Shown piece after piece: positions 50,065 through 60,139 of a DNA stretch of 64,000 nucleotides. A model generated the notes under the pieces. That model saw only the letters and a program-made list of their open reading frames with translations. It was not told the origin of the DNA and made no database searches. The position numbers were made by a program, and so were the translations under genes. Source of the DNA: Rhizobium sp. BK399 (GTDB taxonomy: Bacteria; Pseudomonadota; Alphaproteobacteria; Rhizobiales; Rhizobiaceae); contig NZ_JACIAH010000001.1 of NCBI RefSeq assembly GCF_014194695.1, positions 62,001 to 126,000 of the forward strand, in the 5' to 3' direction. Numbering within the stretch: position 1 is the first letter of the stretch; each line of letters begins with the position of its first letter.

Positions 50065-51315
50065 GTGTTCAATGTTACGACTGGATTAGCCATTTGGTGT
50101 TCGGAAGCCATGACGCTCGCGTTGGTGGCGTTCATGGCCTGGCGCCATAACGTCCGAAACAAGACCTATTTCTATTGGGGAATGGGTTTTCTTCTTAGTG
50201 GCGTTGGTTTCGCAATGGTGGCGTTGCGGGGGCAGATACCCGCTATTCTCTCGATCGAGATCGGCAACACGATTGCGCTATGCGGACAAAGTGCATGGGT
50301 TGCCGGGTATCTGGCTCTTGACCATCGCAAGCTCGAATGGTGGGCATTCCTGCCGCCGCTTGTTTGGCTGGGCGGCGTCTTCCTGCCGTGGGTCAACGAC
50401 GACTACACCAATCGCGTCATTCTCTACAACTTGGCCTCAGCCACCGGCGCAACCGCGCTTGCAATGGCAGTCCGCGCGACAGGCCAACCCAACGAAGGCT
50501 CCAGGCGAACACTCGGCGTTATCTTCGTGCTCCAGAGTTTCCTATGCTTCGGTATGGCAATGGCAATGGCAATCATCGGCCCAACCGACGCGGAAGCCGC
50601 CAATTTCGCCGGCGGCGCTGCCATGGCAACGGGCTTCATGCTGACCTTTGCATGCGCCCATACCTGCCTTCTCATCATGGAGCGCTCGGAGAAGCATCTT
50701 CGTATGCTCAGCCTCACCGATTCCCTCACCGGTGTGTTGAACCGACGTGGCCTTTTCGGACGGTTCGATGCCATTCAGGAGAGCGCATTCCACAATAACC
50801 GCCTGGTCGCCGTACTGCTCTTCGACCTCGACCATTTCAAACGCGTCAACGATCGGTTCGGGCATCAGGCCGGTGACATCGTACTGACGGTCTTTGCTCG
50901 CATGGCCCGCCAATTCGTTCCTGCCGGCGTCTTCGGCCGCATGGGCGGGGAAGAGTTCGCCGCCTTCACGACGGTGGCCGACCAAACTGAAGCGGAAGCA
51001 CTGGCGGAATCGATCCGTGCCGAGTTCTGCCGTGTTCCCGTCAGTACCGGCGATGCGATCATTCCGGTCACGGTCAGTATCGGCGTCGCCATGGCCTCTT
51101 CCATCGAGGCAAATAGAGACAAGCTGGTTTCGGCGGCGGATCGCGCGCTTTACGCCGCCAAGGCAGCCGGCCGCAACTGCACCATCATCTTCGGTGAGGC
51201 TGAAGCTGCTGCGCCGCCGCCGGTCGAGCCCGATCATACCGGCGGTGAGCTCGTCCCCACGCTCGACGATCAGATCCACGCGCTTCGCCGCGTCGGATCC
51301 CTGTCGAGAGGTTGA
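50065..51315 (+). CDS. Membrane-bound diguanylate cyclase
   Basis: A 416-aa protein. About six hydrophobic segments (residues 5-200) form a membrane sensor of unrecognised type. The GGDEF domain follows (about 215-385) with LTDSLTGVLNRRGL, FDLDHFKRVND and the active RMGGEEF. No RxxD inhibition site is seen at the usual place; GVFG precedes RMGGEEF. It should make cyclic di-GMP. GTG 50065 has AAGGGG 7 bases before it; the frame opens at ATG 49987, which lacks a site. The P450 gene starts 41 bases downstream and may be cotranscribed. Confidence 0.88.
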   Translation: MFNVTTGLAIWCSEAMTLALVAFMAWRHNVRNKTYFYWGMGFLLSGVGFAMVALRGQIPAILSIEIGNTIALCGQSAWVAGYLALDHRKLEWWAFLPPLVWLGGVFLPWVNDDYTNRVILYNLASATGATALAMAVRATGQPNEGSRRTLGVIFVLQSFLCFGMAMAMAIIGPTDAEAANFAGGAAMATGFMLTFACAHTCLLIMERSEKHLRMLSLTDSLTGVLNRRGLFGRFDAIQESAFHNNRLVAVLLFDLDHFKRVNDRFGHQAGDIVLTVFARMARQFVPAGVFGRMGGEEFAAFTTVADQTEAEALAESIRAEFCRVPVSTGDAIIPVTVSIGVAMASSIEANRDKLVSAADRALYAAKAAGRNCTIIFGEAEAAAPPPVEPDHTGGELVPTLDDQIHALRRVGSLSRG

Positions 51316-51356
51316 GCATCTTTTCGAGGCTTGGCAAATCCGCTAAGCCTCGAAGC

Positions 51357-52601
51357 ATGATGATCCCACCTTTTCTTTCCATCGATCCTGCCACACGCCA
51401 CGTTTCGCTCGACGCCAGCAATCCGGCGTTCTACAGCGACCCGAACGCGGCCTATGCCGCTCTCCACGCGCACTGTCCCACATTCTATTGGGAGCAGCAG
51501 AAGCAGTGGTTTTTCACAGGTTACGACCACGTCAACGGCTTGCTGCGCGATCGCCGTTTCGGCCGCCAGATCCTGCACATCGCAAGCCGTGAGGAACTCG
51601 GCCTTCCCGAGCCGGACCAGCATCTGGCGAATTTCGACCTGGCCGAACGGTACTCCTTGCTCGAACTGGAGCCGCCCGAGCACACGCGTCTGCGTACACT
51701 CGTCAACCGCGCTTTCGTCTCTCGCCACGTCGAGAAGATGAAGCCTGAGCTTGCCGAGCTCGCCAGCAAGCTTATCGACGGCTTCGAGAAGAAGAGCGAA
51801 GTCGAGCTGCTTTCGGCATTTGCGGACGTTATTCCGGTAACGATGATTGCCCGCATGATCGGCATTCCGGAGGAGATGGGACCGCAGCTTCTGAAATGGT
51901 CGCACGCCTATATCCGCATGTACCTATTCGGTCGCACGCGAGAGGACGAGGATGGCGCCGAACGGGCGGCGAAGGAGTTCTCCGACTATGTGAAGACAGT
52001 CATCGCCGAGCGCCGAGCCAACCCTCGGGACGACCTGTTGACCCACATGATCCATACGGAACACAAGGGGCAATACCTGACCGAGGACGAACTCGTCTCG
52101 ACGACAATCGTGCTGCTCAATGCCGGTCACGAGGCGACGGTCCACCAGATCGGCAATTCAGTCCGCATTATCCTGGAGAGCGGGCACAATCCGGCGGACC
52201 TTTTTAAGGACGAGGAGACAACCGAACGAGCCGTGGAAGAGTCTCTGCGTATCTGCGCACCCGTTCACATCTTCCAGCGATGGGCGTTGGAACCGGTCGA
52301 GATCGACGGCATTTCGTTCAAGCGAGGCGACAAGGTGAGCCTCATTCTGGCGGCAGCCAATCTCGATCCGACGAAATACGACGATCCGCTTACCTTCAAG
52401 CCCGACCGCAACGAAGCGCCTAACCTGTCGTTTGGCGCCGGCATCCATTTCTGCATCGGGGCGCCGCTGGCGCGGTTGGAATTGAACGTCGTCCTACCAA
52501 TTCTCTTCGAGCGGCTGCCTGGACTGAAACTTGCCCGGACGCCCGTCGTAAAAGATGTCTATCATTTCCACGGTTTAGATCGCCTCGACCTTGCTTGGTA
52601 G
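51357..52601 (+). CDS. Cytochrome P450
   Basis: A 414-aa soluble bacterial P450. The heme Cys lies in FGAGIHFCIGAPLAR (about residues 354-368), the ExxR pair in EESLRI and the I-helix in LLNAGHEATVH. In that I-helix the usual acid-Thr pair is Glu-Ala, with Thr one place later, so proton delivery may differ. The substrate is unknown and no ferredoxin gene is adjacent. ATG 51357 (MMIPPFLSIDPATRHV) is chosen; a TTG 15 codons upstream is in frame. Confidence 0.9.
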   Translation: MMIPPFLSIDPATRHVSLDASNPAFYSDPNAAYAALHAHCPTFYWEQQKQWFFTGYDHVNGLLRDRRFGRQILHIASREELGLPEPDQHLANFDLAERYSLLELEPPEHTRLRTLVNRAFVSRHVEKMKPELAELASKLIDGFEKKSEVELLSAFADVIPVTMIARMIGIPEEMGPQLLKWSHAYIRMYLFGRTREDEDGAERAAKEFSDYVKTVIAERRANPRDDLLTHMIHTEHKGQYLTEDELVSTTIVLLNAGHEATVHQIGNSVRIILESGHNPADLFKDEETTERAVEESLRICAPVHIFQRWALEPVEIDGISFKRGDKVSLILAAANLDPTKYDDPLTFKPDRNEAPNLSFGAGIHFCIGAPLARLELNVVLPILFERLPGLKLARTPVVKDVYHFHGLDRLDLAW

Positions 52602-52612
52602 GTCAGCAATGG

Positions 52613-52646
52613 AAAAGTCCGCGCCCCGGAGGACGCGGACCTTTTT
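52613..52646. terminator. Terminator between P450 and dctA
   Basis: Stem GTCCGCG/CGCGGAC with loop CCCCGGAGGA, flanked by AAAA and CTTTTT. It can work for both convergent genes. Confidence 0.8.
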
Positions 52647-52674
52647 CGTCGCTTTTGAAAGTCAGGCGGTGAAG

Positions 52675-54009
52675 CTATTCCGCCGCCTGCAGCGCCGGCA
52701 CTCCATCCAGCGGCTCCTGCGGCAGCTTGCCGGCCATCGCGGCAGCAAACTTCGTCTGGTCAAGTTCATTTTCCCAGCGGGCGACCACAACCGTTGCGAC
52801 GGCGTTGCCGACAAAGTTCGTCAAGGCGCGGCACTCCGACATGAAGCGGTCGATACCGAGGATCAGCGCCATCCCGGCAACGGGAACCGAAGGCACCACG
52901 GAAAGCGTTGCGGCGAGCGTGATGAAGCCGGCGCCGGTGATGCCGGCAGCGCCCTTGGAGCTCAACATCGCGACCAGCAGAAGCAGGATCTGGTCTGCCA
53001 GCGTCAGCGGCGTGTCCGTCGCCTGAGCGATGAAGAGCGCAGCAAGCGTCATATAGATATTGGTGCCGTCGAGGTTGAAAGAGTAGCCGGTCGGAATGAC
53101 GAGACCGACGACCGAGCGCTTGCAACCAGCCTGCTCCATCTTGGCCATGAGACCGGGAAGTGCGGCTTCCGAAGACGACGTGCCGAGCACGAGCAGCAGT
53201 TCTTCCTTGATATAGCGGATCAGCGCGAGGATCGAGAACCCATTGTAGCGGGCGACCGCACCCAGAACGACGAGCACGAAGAGCAGCGACGTCAGGTAGA
53301 AGGTGCCGATCAACATTGCCAGATTGGCGATGGAGCCGATGCCATATTTGCCGATGGTGAAGGCCATGGCGCCGAACGCGCCGATCGGAGCGGCCTTCAT
53401 CAGGACTGCCACCAGCTTGAAGACCGGTGCCGTCAGGGCCTGCAGAAAATCGACAACGGGACGGCCGCGATCGCCGACCATGGCAAGCGCGATGCCGAAC
53501 AGGACAGAGAAGAACAGCACCTGCAGAATATCGCCGTCGGCAAAGGCGCCTACGATCGTGTTCGGAATGATGTTCATCAGGAAGCCCGTGACGGTCGAGT
53601 CATGAGCCTTTTCCGCATAGCTTGCGACGGCCTTGGCATCCAGCGTCGCCGGATCGATGTGCATGCCTGCACCCGGCTGTATGACGTTGGCGACCAGCAG
53701 ACCAACAGCCAGTGCCAGCGTCGAAAAGACGAGGAAGTAAAGCATTGCCTTGCCGGCGACGCGCCCAACCTTCTGCAGGTCGGACATGCCGGCGATACCT
53801 GTAGCAACCGTCAAGAAGATGACGGGGGCGATGATCATTTTGACGAGCTTGATGAAAGCATCGCCGAGCGGCTTCAGAGCCGTGCCGATGTCGGGATAGA
53901 AATGACCGAGCAGGATGCCAGCGCAGATGGCGGCAAGAACCTGCACGTAGAGAAGCCGATAAAAAGGAACCTTGCCGCGTGGCTCCGCGACCGGAAGTGC
54001 TGCACCCAT
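52675..54009 (-). CDS. dctA: C4-dicarboxylate transporter DctA
   Basis: A 444-aa symporter for succinate, fumarate and malate of the DAACS family. The hairpin motif [16 protein letters not shown] and the substrate region [17 protein letters not shown] are intact. It is essential for nitrogen-fixing symbiosis in rhizobia. GGAGG lies before ATG 54009 ([18 protein letters not shown]). Frame starts further upstream would fall in or before the sigma-54 promoter. It diverges from dctBD. Confidence 0.97.
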   Translation of the reverse strand: MGAALPVAEPRGKVPFYRLLYVQVLAAICAGILLGHFYPDIGTALKPLGDAFIKLVKMIIAPVIFLTVATGIAGMSDLQKVGRVAGKAMLYFLVFSTLALAVGLLVANVIQPGAGMHIDPATLDAKAVASYAEKAHDSTVTGFLMNIIPNTIVGAFADGDILQVLFFSVLFGIALAMVGDRGRPVVDFLQALTAPVFKLVAVLMKAAPIGAFGAMAFTIGKYGIGSIANLAMLIGTFYLTSLLFVLVVLGAVARYNGFSILALIRYIKEELLLVLGTSSSEAALPGLMAKMEQAGCKRSVVGLVIPTGYSFNLDGTNIYMTLAALFIAQATDTPLTLADQILLLLVAMLSSKGAAGITGAGFITLAATLSVVPSVPVAGMALILGIDRFMSECRALTNFVGNAVATVVVARWENELDQTKFAAAMAGKLPQEPLDGVPALQAAE

Positions 54010-54070
54010 GATGTCCTCCATGTGCCCCAAAACCAAAAGCGGCCTCCCGGGGCGATTTGCGTTACCAGTC

Positions 54071-54089
54071 AACAGCCACGCTGGCTGTT
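54071..54089 (-). repeat. Hairpin at the 5' end of the dctA mRNA
   Basis: Perfect 8-base arms AACAGCCA/TGGCTGTT around three bases, beginning about where the sigma-54 promoter should start transcription. It could stabilise the mRNA. Confidence 0.5.
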
Positions 54090-54100
54090 TGGTGAGGTTT

Positions 54101-54117
54101 TGCAACATGCGTGCCAA
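54101..54117 (-). promoter_or_regulatory. Sigma-54 promoter of dctA
   Basis: The minus strand reads TTGGCACGCATGTTGCA: -24 TTGGCACG (54110-54117), four bases, and -12 TTGCA (54101-54105). This is an excellent RpoN promoter. Confidence 0.93.
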
Positions 54118-54190
54118 CTCCGATGCGGACGTCTAAGTGATTGCTTCCTAATCTCTTTTTTTATAATGACCTACGCAACCTCAAGCGAAC

Positions 54191-54239
54191 GAGCGTATTT
54201 TCGCACAAATTGATTTGACGGGAGTGCGGAATTACGCAC
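54191..54239. promoter_or_regulatory. Tandem DctD activator sites
   Basis: GTGCGGAATTACGCAC (54224-54239) is a perfect GTGCG-N6-CGCAC inverted repeat. GAGCGTATTTTCGCAC (54191-54206) is a weaker copy. The centres are 33 bases apart, three helical turns, about 80-120 bases upstream of the sigma-54 promoter, as expected for DctD. The near-perfect site lies just 7 bases before dctB. Confidence 0.8.
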
Positions 54240-54246
54240 AAGTTAG

Positions 54247-56112
54247 ATGATGCTTCAGTCGGCACCGACCACTGGTTTTGGCTCCCTCGACCGCGTCCGC
54301 CGGCGCGCACGACGCCTGTGGATTCTGTTTGCCTCCATTTCGGCTGTGCTCATCGTTGCCGTGCTGTTTGGCGCGGAGGCTTATGGGCGTCGCTCCGCCA
54401 TTGACGCGATCGCGGGCCAAGGTCGGACCGACGCCAGCCTGAAAGTCGCGCTCCTGAACGCAGTCCTGGAGAGGCCACGCGCGCTGCCGTTGCTTCTTGC
54501 CGAAGACCAACAAGTTCTCGATGGCCTTTCGTCCAAAGGCGGCGATGCGATCGACATATTGAACCGGAAGCTCGAGCGGCTGGTCACGGGAACGCAGGCC
54601 GCCGTGCTCTACGTCATCGGCCCCAACGGCATTGCGGTGTCCTCGAGCAATTGGCGGGAGCCCGTCAGTTTCGTCGGCAACGACTACACATTCCGCGACT
54701 ACTTCACAAAGGCGATGGAGGACGGAACGGCTGAGCATTTTGCCCTCGGCAGTGTCAGCAAGCGCCCGGGCCTCTACATTTCTCGCCGCGTGGGAAGTGC
54801 GGCAGCGCCGCTCGGCGTCGTCGTGGTCAAACTTGAGTTCGATCGGCTTGAGAGCGACTGGCGCGACACACATCGCCCTGTCTATGTCACGGATGATCGC
54901 GGCGTCGTTCTCATCACCAGCATCCCCTCCTGGCGCTTCATGATGAACAGCGCTGTGCCGCAGGCTGACCTTGCCGCCATCCGCAACAGCCTGCAGTTCG
55001 GCGATGCGCCGCTGGCGACGCTGCCGGTCATGCGCCCTCGGCCCGTTGACGCCGAGGCGTCGCTCGTTTCCGCCGTGCTACCGGGTAGCGGCGAAGGCGA
55101 GTATTTGCGCCTAACGACACCCGTTCCCACTACGCCTTGGCATCTCGAATACCTTGTACCCACTGATGCGCCAGTTGCGGCGTCCGTTCGCGAAATGCGC
55201 CTGTTGTCACTGGCCGTTCTTCTGCCCGTTCTCGCAATCGCGGCGTTAATTCTGTGGAGGCGCCAAGCGGCAGCAACCAAGATCGCGGAAGAACAGGGCA
55301 TGCGCGAAGAGCTGGAGCGACGGGTCACCGCGCGAACCGACGATCTCAGCCGGGCACGCGATCGTTTGCAGGCCGAAATCTCTGACCATAGAGAGACGGA
55401 AGCGAGGCTGCAGGTCGTTCAGCAGGAACTTGTGCAGGCGAACCGGCTCGCGATCCTGGGACAGGTCGCGGCAGGCGTCGCGCATGAGATCAACCAACCG
55501 GTCGCGACGATACGCGCCTATGCAGACAATGCCCGGGTGTTCCTGGAGCGCAAGCAGACCGCCCCCGTGGACGACAACCTCGAAGCGATTGCCGGCCTCA
55601 CCGAACGGATCGGCGCGATTACCGACGAGTTGAAGGCATTCGCTCGAAAAGGTCGCGTGGCGCCGGAGCCTGTGGAACTGCGTGGCGTTATCGATGGGGC
55701 GGTGGTTCTGCTGAAAAGCCGATTTGCCGGTCAACTGAATGCACTCAGCATCCGGCTGCCGCCAGCGGGCCAATGTGTGCTCGGCAACCGCATTCGCCTT
55801 GAGCAGATTCTAATCAACCTGTTCCAGAACGCCTTGGAAGCGCTCGACGGGCGCGCGGACGCGAAGGTCGATGTCTCTGTTACCGAGACGGATGACGAGG
55901 TTGCGATCGACGTCGCCGACAACGGCCCCGGTATTTCGCCCGCTATCCTGAAATCGCTCTTTACGCCGTTCAACACCTCCAAGGAAAAAGGCCTTGGTCT
56001 CGGTCTCGTTATTTCGAAGGACATTGTCGCCGACTATGGCGGCCGCATCGATGTGACGAGCGACGAAACCGGAACCTGTTTTACGGTCCACCTGCGGAAG
56101 GCCAAGGCATGA
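54247..56112 (+). CDS. dctB: C4-dicarboxylate sensor kinase DctB
   Basis: A 621-aa histidine kinase. Helix 1 (about residues 24-44) and helix 2 (about 318-338) flank a periplasmic double-Cache domain with [15 protein letters not shown], which binds succinate. A coiled coil follows (about 350-395), the phosphorylated His in [13 protein letters not shown], and the ATPase with DNGPGISP and [12 protein letters not shown]. It phosphorylates DctD. The start is ATG 54247 (a second ATG follows at once). Confidence 0.95.
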   Translation: MMLQSAPTTGFGSLDRVRRRARRLWILFASISAVLIVAVLFGAEAYGRRSAIDAIAGQGRTDASLKVALLNAVLERPRALPLLLAEDQQVLDGLSSKGGDAIDILNRKLERLVTGTQAAVLYVIGPNGIAVSSSNWREPVSFVGNDYTFRDYFTKAMEDGTAEHFALGSVSKRPGLYISRRVGSAAAPLGVVVVKLEFDRLESDWRDTHRPVYVTDDRGVVLITSIPSWRFMMNSAVPQADLAAIRNSLQFGDAPLATLPVMRPRPVDAEASLVSAVLPGSGEGEYLRLTTPVPTTPWHLEYLVPTDAPVAASVREMRLLSLAVLLPVLAIAALILWRRQAAATKIAEEQGMREELERRVTARTDDLSRARDRLQAEISDHRETEARLQVVQQELVQANRLAILGQVAAGVAHEINQPVATIRAYADNARVFLERKQTAPVDDNLEAIAGLTERIGAITDELKAFARKGRVAPEPVELRGVIDGAVVLLKSRFAGQLNALSIRLPPAGQCVLGNRIRLEQILINLFQNALEALDGRADAKVDVSVTETDDEVAIDVADNGPGISPAILKSLFTPFNTSKEKGLGLGLVISKDIVADYGGRIDVTSDETGTCFTVHLRKAKA

Positions 56113-57467
56113 ACGATGCGACGCCGATCTTTCTAATCGATGATGACAAGGACTTGCTGCGCGCAACCAAGCAAACGCTCGAACTCGCGGGTTTTTCGGT
56201 TTCCGCCTTTTCCGACGCCGGCGAAGCCCTGGCGACTTTGAACCCGGATTTTGCAGGCGTTGTCGTTTCCGATATCCGCATGCCTGAAATCGACGGCCTC
56301 CAACTCTTCAGCCGCGTACGACGGCAGGACGAGGATTTGCCGGTTATCCTGGTCACCGGCCACGGGGACATTCCGATGGCGGTCAAAGCCATGCAGGATG
56401 GCGTTTACGACTTCATCACGAAACCCTTCGCGACGGACCGGCTCATTCAGAGCGTGCGGCGTGCTGCCGAAAAGCGCCGTCTCGTGATGGAAAACAGATC
56501 TCTGCGGAAAGCGACAGACGAGGCGCGCGATGACCTGCCGCTGATCGGCCAGACGCCGGCGATGGAACGGCTGCGCCATACCTTGCGGCAAATTGCCGAC
56601 ACCGATGTCGACGTGCTCCTAATGGGTGAAACCGGCAGCGGCAAGGAAGTCGTGGCAAGCCTGCTCCACCGCTGGAGCCGGCGCGCATCTGGTAATTTCG
56701 TTGCCCTGAACTGCGGAGCGCTGCCGGAAAGCGTTGTCGAAAGCGAACTTTTCGGACACGAACCCGGCGCTTTCACCGGCGCGCAAAAGAAGCGTGTAGG
56801 CCGCATCGAATATGCGAGTGGCGGAACGCTCTTCCTCGACGAGATCGAGAGCATGCCGCCGGCAACGCAGGTGCAGATGTTGCGCGTGCTCGAAATGCGC
56901 GAGGTTGCGCCGTTGGGCACCAACGAGGTCCGACCCGTCGATTTGCGGGTCGTCGCTGCGTCCAAGATCGATCTCGGCGATCCCCGCCAACGCGGCGACT
57001 TTCGCGAAGATCTCTATTACCGCCTCAATGTGGTGACGATCTCTATTCCGCCACTCAAGGAGCGCCGAGATGACATTCCGCTTCTCTTCGGTTACTTCGC
57101 CGAGCGTGCCGCGAACCGCTTCAAGCGCGACGTGCCCACGATCCCTTCATCGATCCATCGCCACCTGCGGGAGTACGACTGGCCCGGCAACGTGCGCGAA
57201 CTGTCGCATTTTGCCGAACGGTTCGTGCTCGGCGTCGGGCAGGTCTCAGATCGTGCGGCAGCAGAACCGGTAACGGATGGAACCCTATCGCTCCCGGACC
57301 GGCTCGAACGCTACGAAGCCCACATCATTCGCGAAGCTTTGAACGCCAACGGCGGCGACGTCCGCCGCACGATCGCGGACCTCGGCATTCCTCGGAAAAC
57401 ATTCTACGACAAGCTCCAGCGCCACGGCATCGTCCGTAGCGATTTCGCATCTTCCGACAGCAGCTAG
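56109..57467 (+). CDS. dctD: Sigma-54 activator DctD
   Basis: A 452-aa NtrC-type regulator. The receiver (1-120) has the acidic FLIDDDKD and the phospho-Asp in [13 protein letters not shown]. The AAA+ domain (about 145-380) has [17 protein letters not shown] (the loop that touches sigma-54) and LFLDEIESM. The Fis-type helix-turn-helix is at [20 protein letters not shown]. It activates dctA from the tandem upstream sites. It overlaps the dctB stop by 4 bases. Confidence 0.96.
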   Translation: MNDATPIFLIDDDKDLLRATKQTLELAGFSVSAFSDAGEALATLNPDFAGVVVSDIRMPEIDGLQLFSRVRRQDEDLPVILVTGHGDIPMAVKAMQDGVYDFITKPFATDRLIQSVRRAAEKRRLVMENRSLRKATDEARDDLPLIGQTPAMERLRHTLRQIADTDVDVLLMGETGSGKEVVASLLHRWSRRASGNFVALNCGALPESVVESELFGHEPGAFTGAQKKRVGRIEYASGGTLFLDEIESMPPATQVQMLRVLEMREVAPLGTNEVRPVDLRVVAASKIDLGDPRQRGDFREDLYYRLNVVTISIPPLKERRDDIPLLFGYFAERAANRFKRDVPTIPSSIHRHLREYDWPGNVRELSHFAERFVLGVGQVSDRAAAEPVTDGTLSLPDRLERYEAHIIREALNANGGDVRRTIADLGIPRKTFYDKLQRHGIVRSDFASSDSS

Positions 57468-57535
57468 CTCTGTCAAAACCAGCCAAGATCAGCGGCGATA
57501 CCCTTCGGCATATCCACTATTCCGCTACCCTGAAA

Positions 57536-57880
57536 TCAGAGCCGGATGACGTAGTCCTTGCGAGTTATTTCAACGACTTCCCATGTTCCCTTAAAGCCGG
57601 GCCTGAGGATCATCCGGTCGCCGGCACGAAGATGCACGGCCTCGCCACCGTCCTCCGTGACGATCGAGTAGCCCGAAAGCACGTTAAAATATTCCCACTC
57701 AGCATAAACGATGCGCCACTTGCCAGGCGTCGCCTCCCATATGCCGGAATAGAGGCCGCCATCGGCCTCCTCCAGATTCCAGGTCCTGAACTGCGGGTCG
57801 CCGGCCAATATCCGGTCGGCATCGGGGGCGCCGAATTCCGGTTCGACGTCGTCGATGTCAAAAGTCAGGTAGCTTGCCAT
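57536..57880 (-). CDS. Cupin_3 domain protein
   Basis: A 114-aa small cupin of the DUF861/(S)-ureidoglycine aminohydrolase-like type. GLYSGIWEATPGKWRIVYAE and EYFNVLSGYSIVTEDGGEAV form the barrel, and RAGDRMILRPGFKGTWEVVE the second motif. Catalytic function is unknown. The gene starts 3 bases after the end of the sulfhydrylase gene, so the two are cotranscribed. Confidence 0.83.
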   Translation of the reverse strand: MASYLTFDIDDVEPEFGAPDADRILAGDPQFRTWNLEEADGGLYSGIWEATPGKWRIVYAEWEYFNVLSGYSIVTEDGGEAVHLRAGDRMILRPGFKGTWEVVEITRKDYVIRL

Positions 57881-57883
57881 GGC

Positions 57884-59167
57884 TCAGATCTTCGCCAGCG
57901 ATTGCTCGAGATCGGCGATGATATCCTTCACGTCCTCGATCCCGATCGAAAGACGAACGACATCGGGACCGGCACCGGCGGCGATCCTTTGTTCATCCGT
58001 CAATTGCCGATGCGTGGTCGACGCCGGGTGGATCACCAGCGAGCGCGTGTCGCCGATGTTCGCGAGATGCGAGAACAGTTCCAAACCCTCGACGAGAGTC
58101 TTGCCTGCCTCATAGCCGCCCTTGACCCCGAAGGTGAACACTGAGCCGGCACCTTTCGGAGAGTAGCGCTGCTGCAGCGCATGGTTAGGATCATCTTCGA
58201 GGCCCGCATAGTTCACCCAGGCGATCTTGCTGTGCGCCTTCAACCACGTTGCAACCGCGATCGCGTTGTCGCTGTGACGCTGCATGCGCAGCGGCAACGT
58301 CTCGATGCCCGTCAGGATCAGGAACGCATTGAAGGGCGAGATGGCAGGACCAAGATCGCGCAAGCCAAGCACGCGGCAAGCGATGGCGAATGCAAAATTG
58401 CCGAAGGTCGAGTGTAGCACCACGCCATTGTATTCCGGGCGCGGGCTGGAAAGCATTGGGTAGTTGCCGGATTTCGACCAATCGAAGGTTCCGCCATCGA
58501 CGATCATGCCGCCCATGGAATTGCCGTGACCGCCGAGGAACTTCGTCAGCGAATGCACGACGATGTCGGCGCCGTGTTCGATCGGCCTAATGAGATAGGG
58601 GCTGGCCATAGTATTATCGACGATCAGCGGCAGGCCATGCTTGTGTGCAACCGCCGCGATCGCCGCAATGTCGACGAAGGTGCCGCCGGGATTGGCGAGG
58701 CTCTCGATGAAGATTGCCCGTGTCTTGCCATCGATCTGACTTTCGAAGCTCGCCGGATCGGCGGAATCCGCCCAGCGAACCTGCCAGCCATAATTATCAA
58801 AGGCATGGCCGAACTGGTTGATAGAGCCGCCGTAGAGCCGCTTCGCAGCCACGAAGTTTTCGCCGGCACGCATGAGCGTGTGGAAGACGACCACCTGCGC
58901 CGCATGGCCGGAAGCAACGGCGAGTGCTGCGGTGCCACCCTCGAGCGCCGCGACGCGCTCTTCGAGTACCGCCTGGGTCGGGTTCATGATGCGGGTGTAA
59001 ATGTTGCCGAATTGCCGCAAGCCAAAGAGAGCGGCCGCATGATCCGAATCGTTGAAAACATAGGCGGTCGTTTGATAGATCGGCGTGGCGCGCGCGCCGG
59101 TCGCGGGGTCCGGCTGAGCTCCCGCATGCACTGCCAACGTATTGAAACCCGGACCGTTCTTGGCCAT
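57884..59167 (-). CDS. metY: O-acetylhomoserine sulfhydrylase (PLP enzyme)
   Basis: A 427-aa Cys/Met metabolism PLP enzyme. It joins O-acetylhomoserine and sulfide to give homocysteine for methionine synthesis. The PLP Lys lies in VHSLTKFLGGHG (about residue 208), and YGGSINQF and ASGHAAQ bind the cofactor. The 425-430-aa length and the HGNSMGG stretch favour MetY over cystathionine lyases. GGAGGG lies 4 bases before ATG 59167; 13 more codons are open upstream. I looked for a SAM-II riboswitch upstream and saw none. Confidence 0.92.
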   Translation of the reverse strand: MAKNGPGFNTLAVHAGAQPDPATGARATPIYQTTAYVFNDSDHAAALFGLRQFGNIYTRIMNPTQAVLEERVAALEGGTAALAVASGHAAQVVVFHTLMRAGENFVAAKRLYGGSINQFGHAFDNYGWQVRWADSADPASFESQIDGKTRAIFIESLANPGGTFVDIAAIAAVAHKHGLPLIVDNTMASPYLIRPIEHGADIVVHSLTKFLGGHGNSMGGMIVDGGTFDWSKSGNYPMLSSPRPEYNGVVLHSTFGNFAFAIACRVLGLRDLGPAISPFNAFLILTGIETLPLRMQRHSDNAIAVATWLKAHSKIAWVNYAGLEDDPNHALQQRYSPKGAGSVFTFGVKGGYEAGKTLVEGLELFSHLANIGDTRSLVIHPASTTHRQLTDEQRIAAGAGPDVVRLSIGIEDVKDIIADLEQSLAKI

Positions 59168-59276
59168 GAAGCCCTCCCCTTCGGTTGATCGAATGGCGGC
59201 GAGCATAGCCGACGGTCGCGAAAAGTTAATCGCGTTCTATTTCAACCCAGGCACGTTATTTGAAAAATCCACCCAC

Positions 59277-59705
59277 TCAGCCGATAAGCCGCGGATATTC
59301 GATGGCCGGGCAGCGATCCATGACGACCTTGATGCCGGCTGCCTCAGCCTTTGCCGCTGCCGCGTCATCGCGGACGCCAAGTTGCGCCCATATCACCTTC
59401 GGCCGCGGGTTCATTGCCAATGCCTCGTCCACTACGCCTGATAGATATTCCGAGGCCCTGAAGACCTCTACCATGTCGACTGTTCCAGGGACGTCGGCCA
59501 GCCGGGCGTGAACCGGCTGGCCCTGGATCTGCTTGCCTGCCTGCCCCGGGTTCACCGGGATGACTTTGTATCCCCTGGACAGCAGATACCCCATCACGCC
59601 GTTACTCGGTCGGGCGGGATTGGGCGAAGCGCCCGTCAGGGCAATGGTCTTCACGGAACGCAGAATGTCGAGGATGTAGTCATCCTCATATCTATCGTGA
59701 TTCAA
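59277..59705 (-). CDS. CoA-binding domain protein
   Basis: A 142-aa protein of the CoA_binding_2 family (YccU-like), a Rossmann fold that binds CoA or a related nucleotide. Landmarks are TIALTGASPNPARPSNGVMGY (residues about 18-38) and GAQLGVRDDAAA-like VIWAQLGVRD. The final VVMDRCPAIEYPRL is typical. The likely start is TTG 59705 (NHDRYEDDYILDIL), with GGAGGT 9 bases upstream; no ATG is suitable. It lies upstream of metY in the same direction. Confidence 0.85.
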   Translation of the reverse strand: MNHDRYEDDYILDILRSVKTIALTGASPNPARPSNGVMGYLLSRGYKVIPVNPGQAGKQIQGQPVHARLADVPGTVDMVEVFRASEYLSGVVDEALAMNPRPKVIWAQLGVRDDAAAAKAEAAGIKVVMDRCPAIEYPRLIG

Positions 59706-59809
59706 GAACGTCGACCTCCAATAACAATCGCGTTTACGTGGCAATTCGCTGAAACCACCAGCTAGTTTGCGCGTATATAGGAACTAGGGCTCCTAAGGAG
59801 GTAGTTTCC

Positions 59810-60139
59810 ATGAAAAAATTCGTTGTTGTAATCGCCTTCGTCATGGCGGCCTCTCCGGCGCTTGCAATCTCCCGATATAATTCGCTCAGTATCAGCTGCC
59901 AGGCGGCGCGCGCCTCGATCCATAACGAGGGCGCGGTGATCCTCCGGTATCCGTCAAAGCGGGTGAGCGGCATGACGTTGTTCGACCGTTACATTCGCGA
60001 CAGCACCTATTGCGACGCCCACCAATATGCTGAATGGACGACCATCCCGACGAAGGACAACCCGAGGTGTCGCGTGCTGAATTGCCAGAATATCGACAAC
60101 TTTGACGGGATGTTTCTCGCCCCTTATAACACGCTATGA
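59810..60139 (+). CDS. Small exported hypothetical protein
   Basis: A 109-aa protein. The signal peptide MKKFVVVIAFVMAASPALA is followed by a mature part with four Cys (SCQAA, TYCDA, PRCRVL, NCQN), likely disulfide-bonded in the periplasm. The domain is not named but similar small proteins are common in Rhizobiaceae. AAGGAGGT lies 9 bases before the ATG, a near-perfect site. It diverges from the CoA-binding gene. Confidence 0.8.
   Translation: MKKFVVVIAFVMAASPALAISRYNSLSISCQAARASIHNEGAVILRYPSKRVSGMTLFDRYIRDSTYCDAHQYAEWTTIPTKDNPRCRVLNCQNIDNFDGMFLAPYNTL

Noticed and set aside
59168..59276. SAM-II or other SAM riboswitch before metY
   Set aside because: Rhizobia often have one before methionine genes, but the conserved blocks were not found here on either strand.
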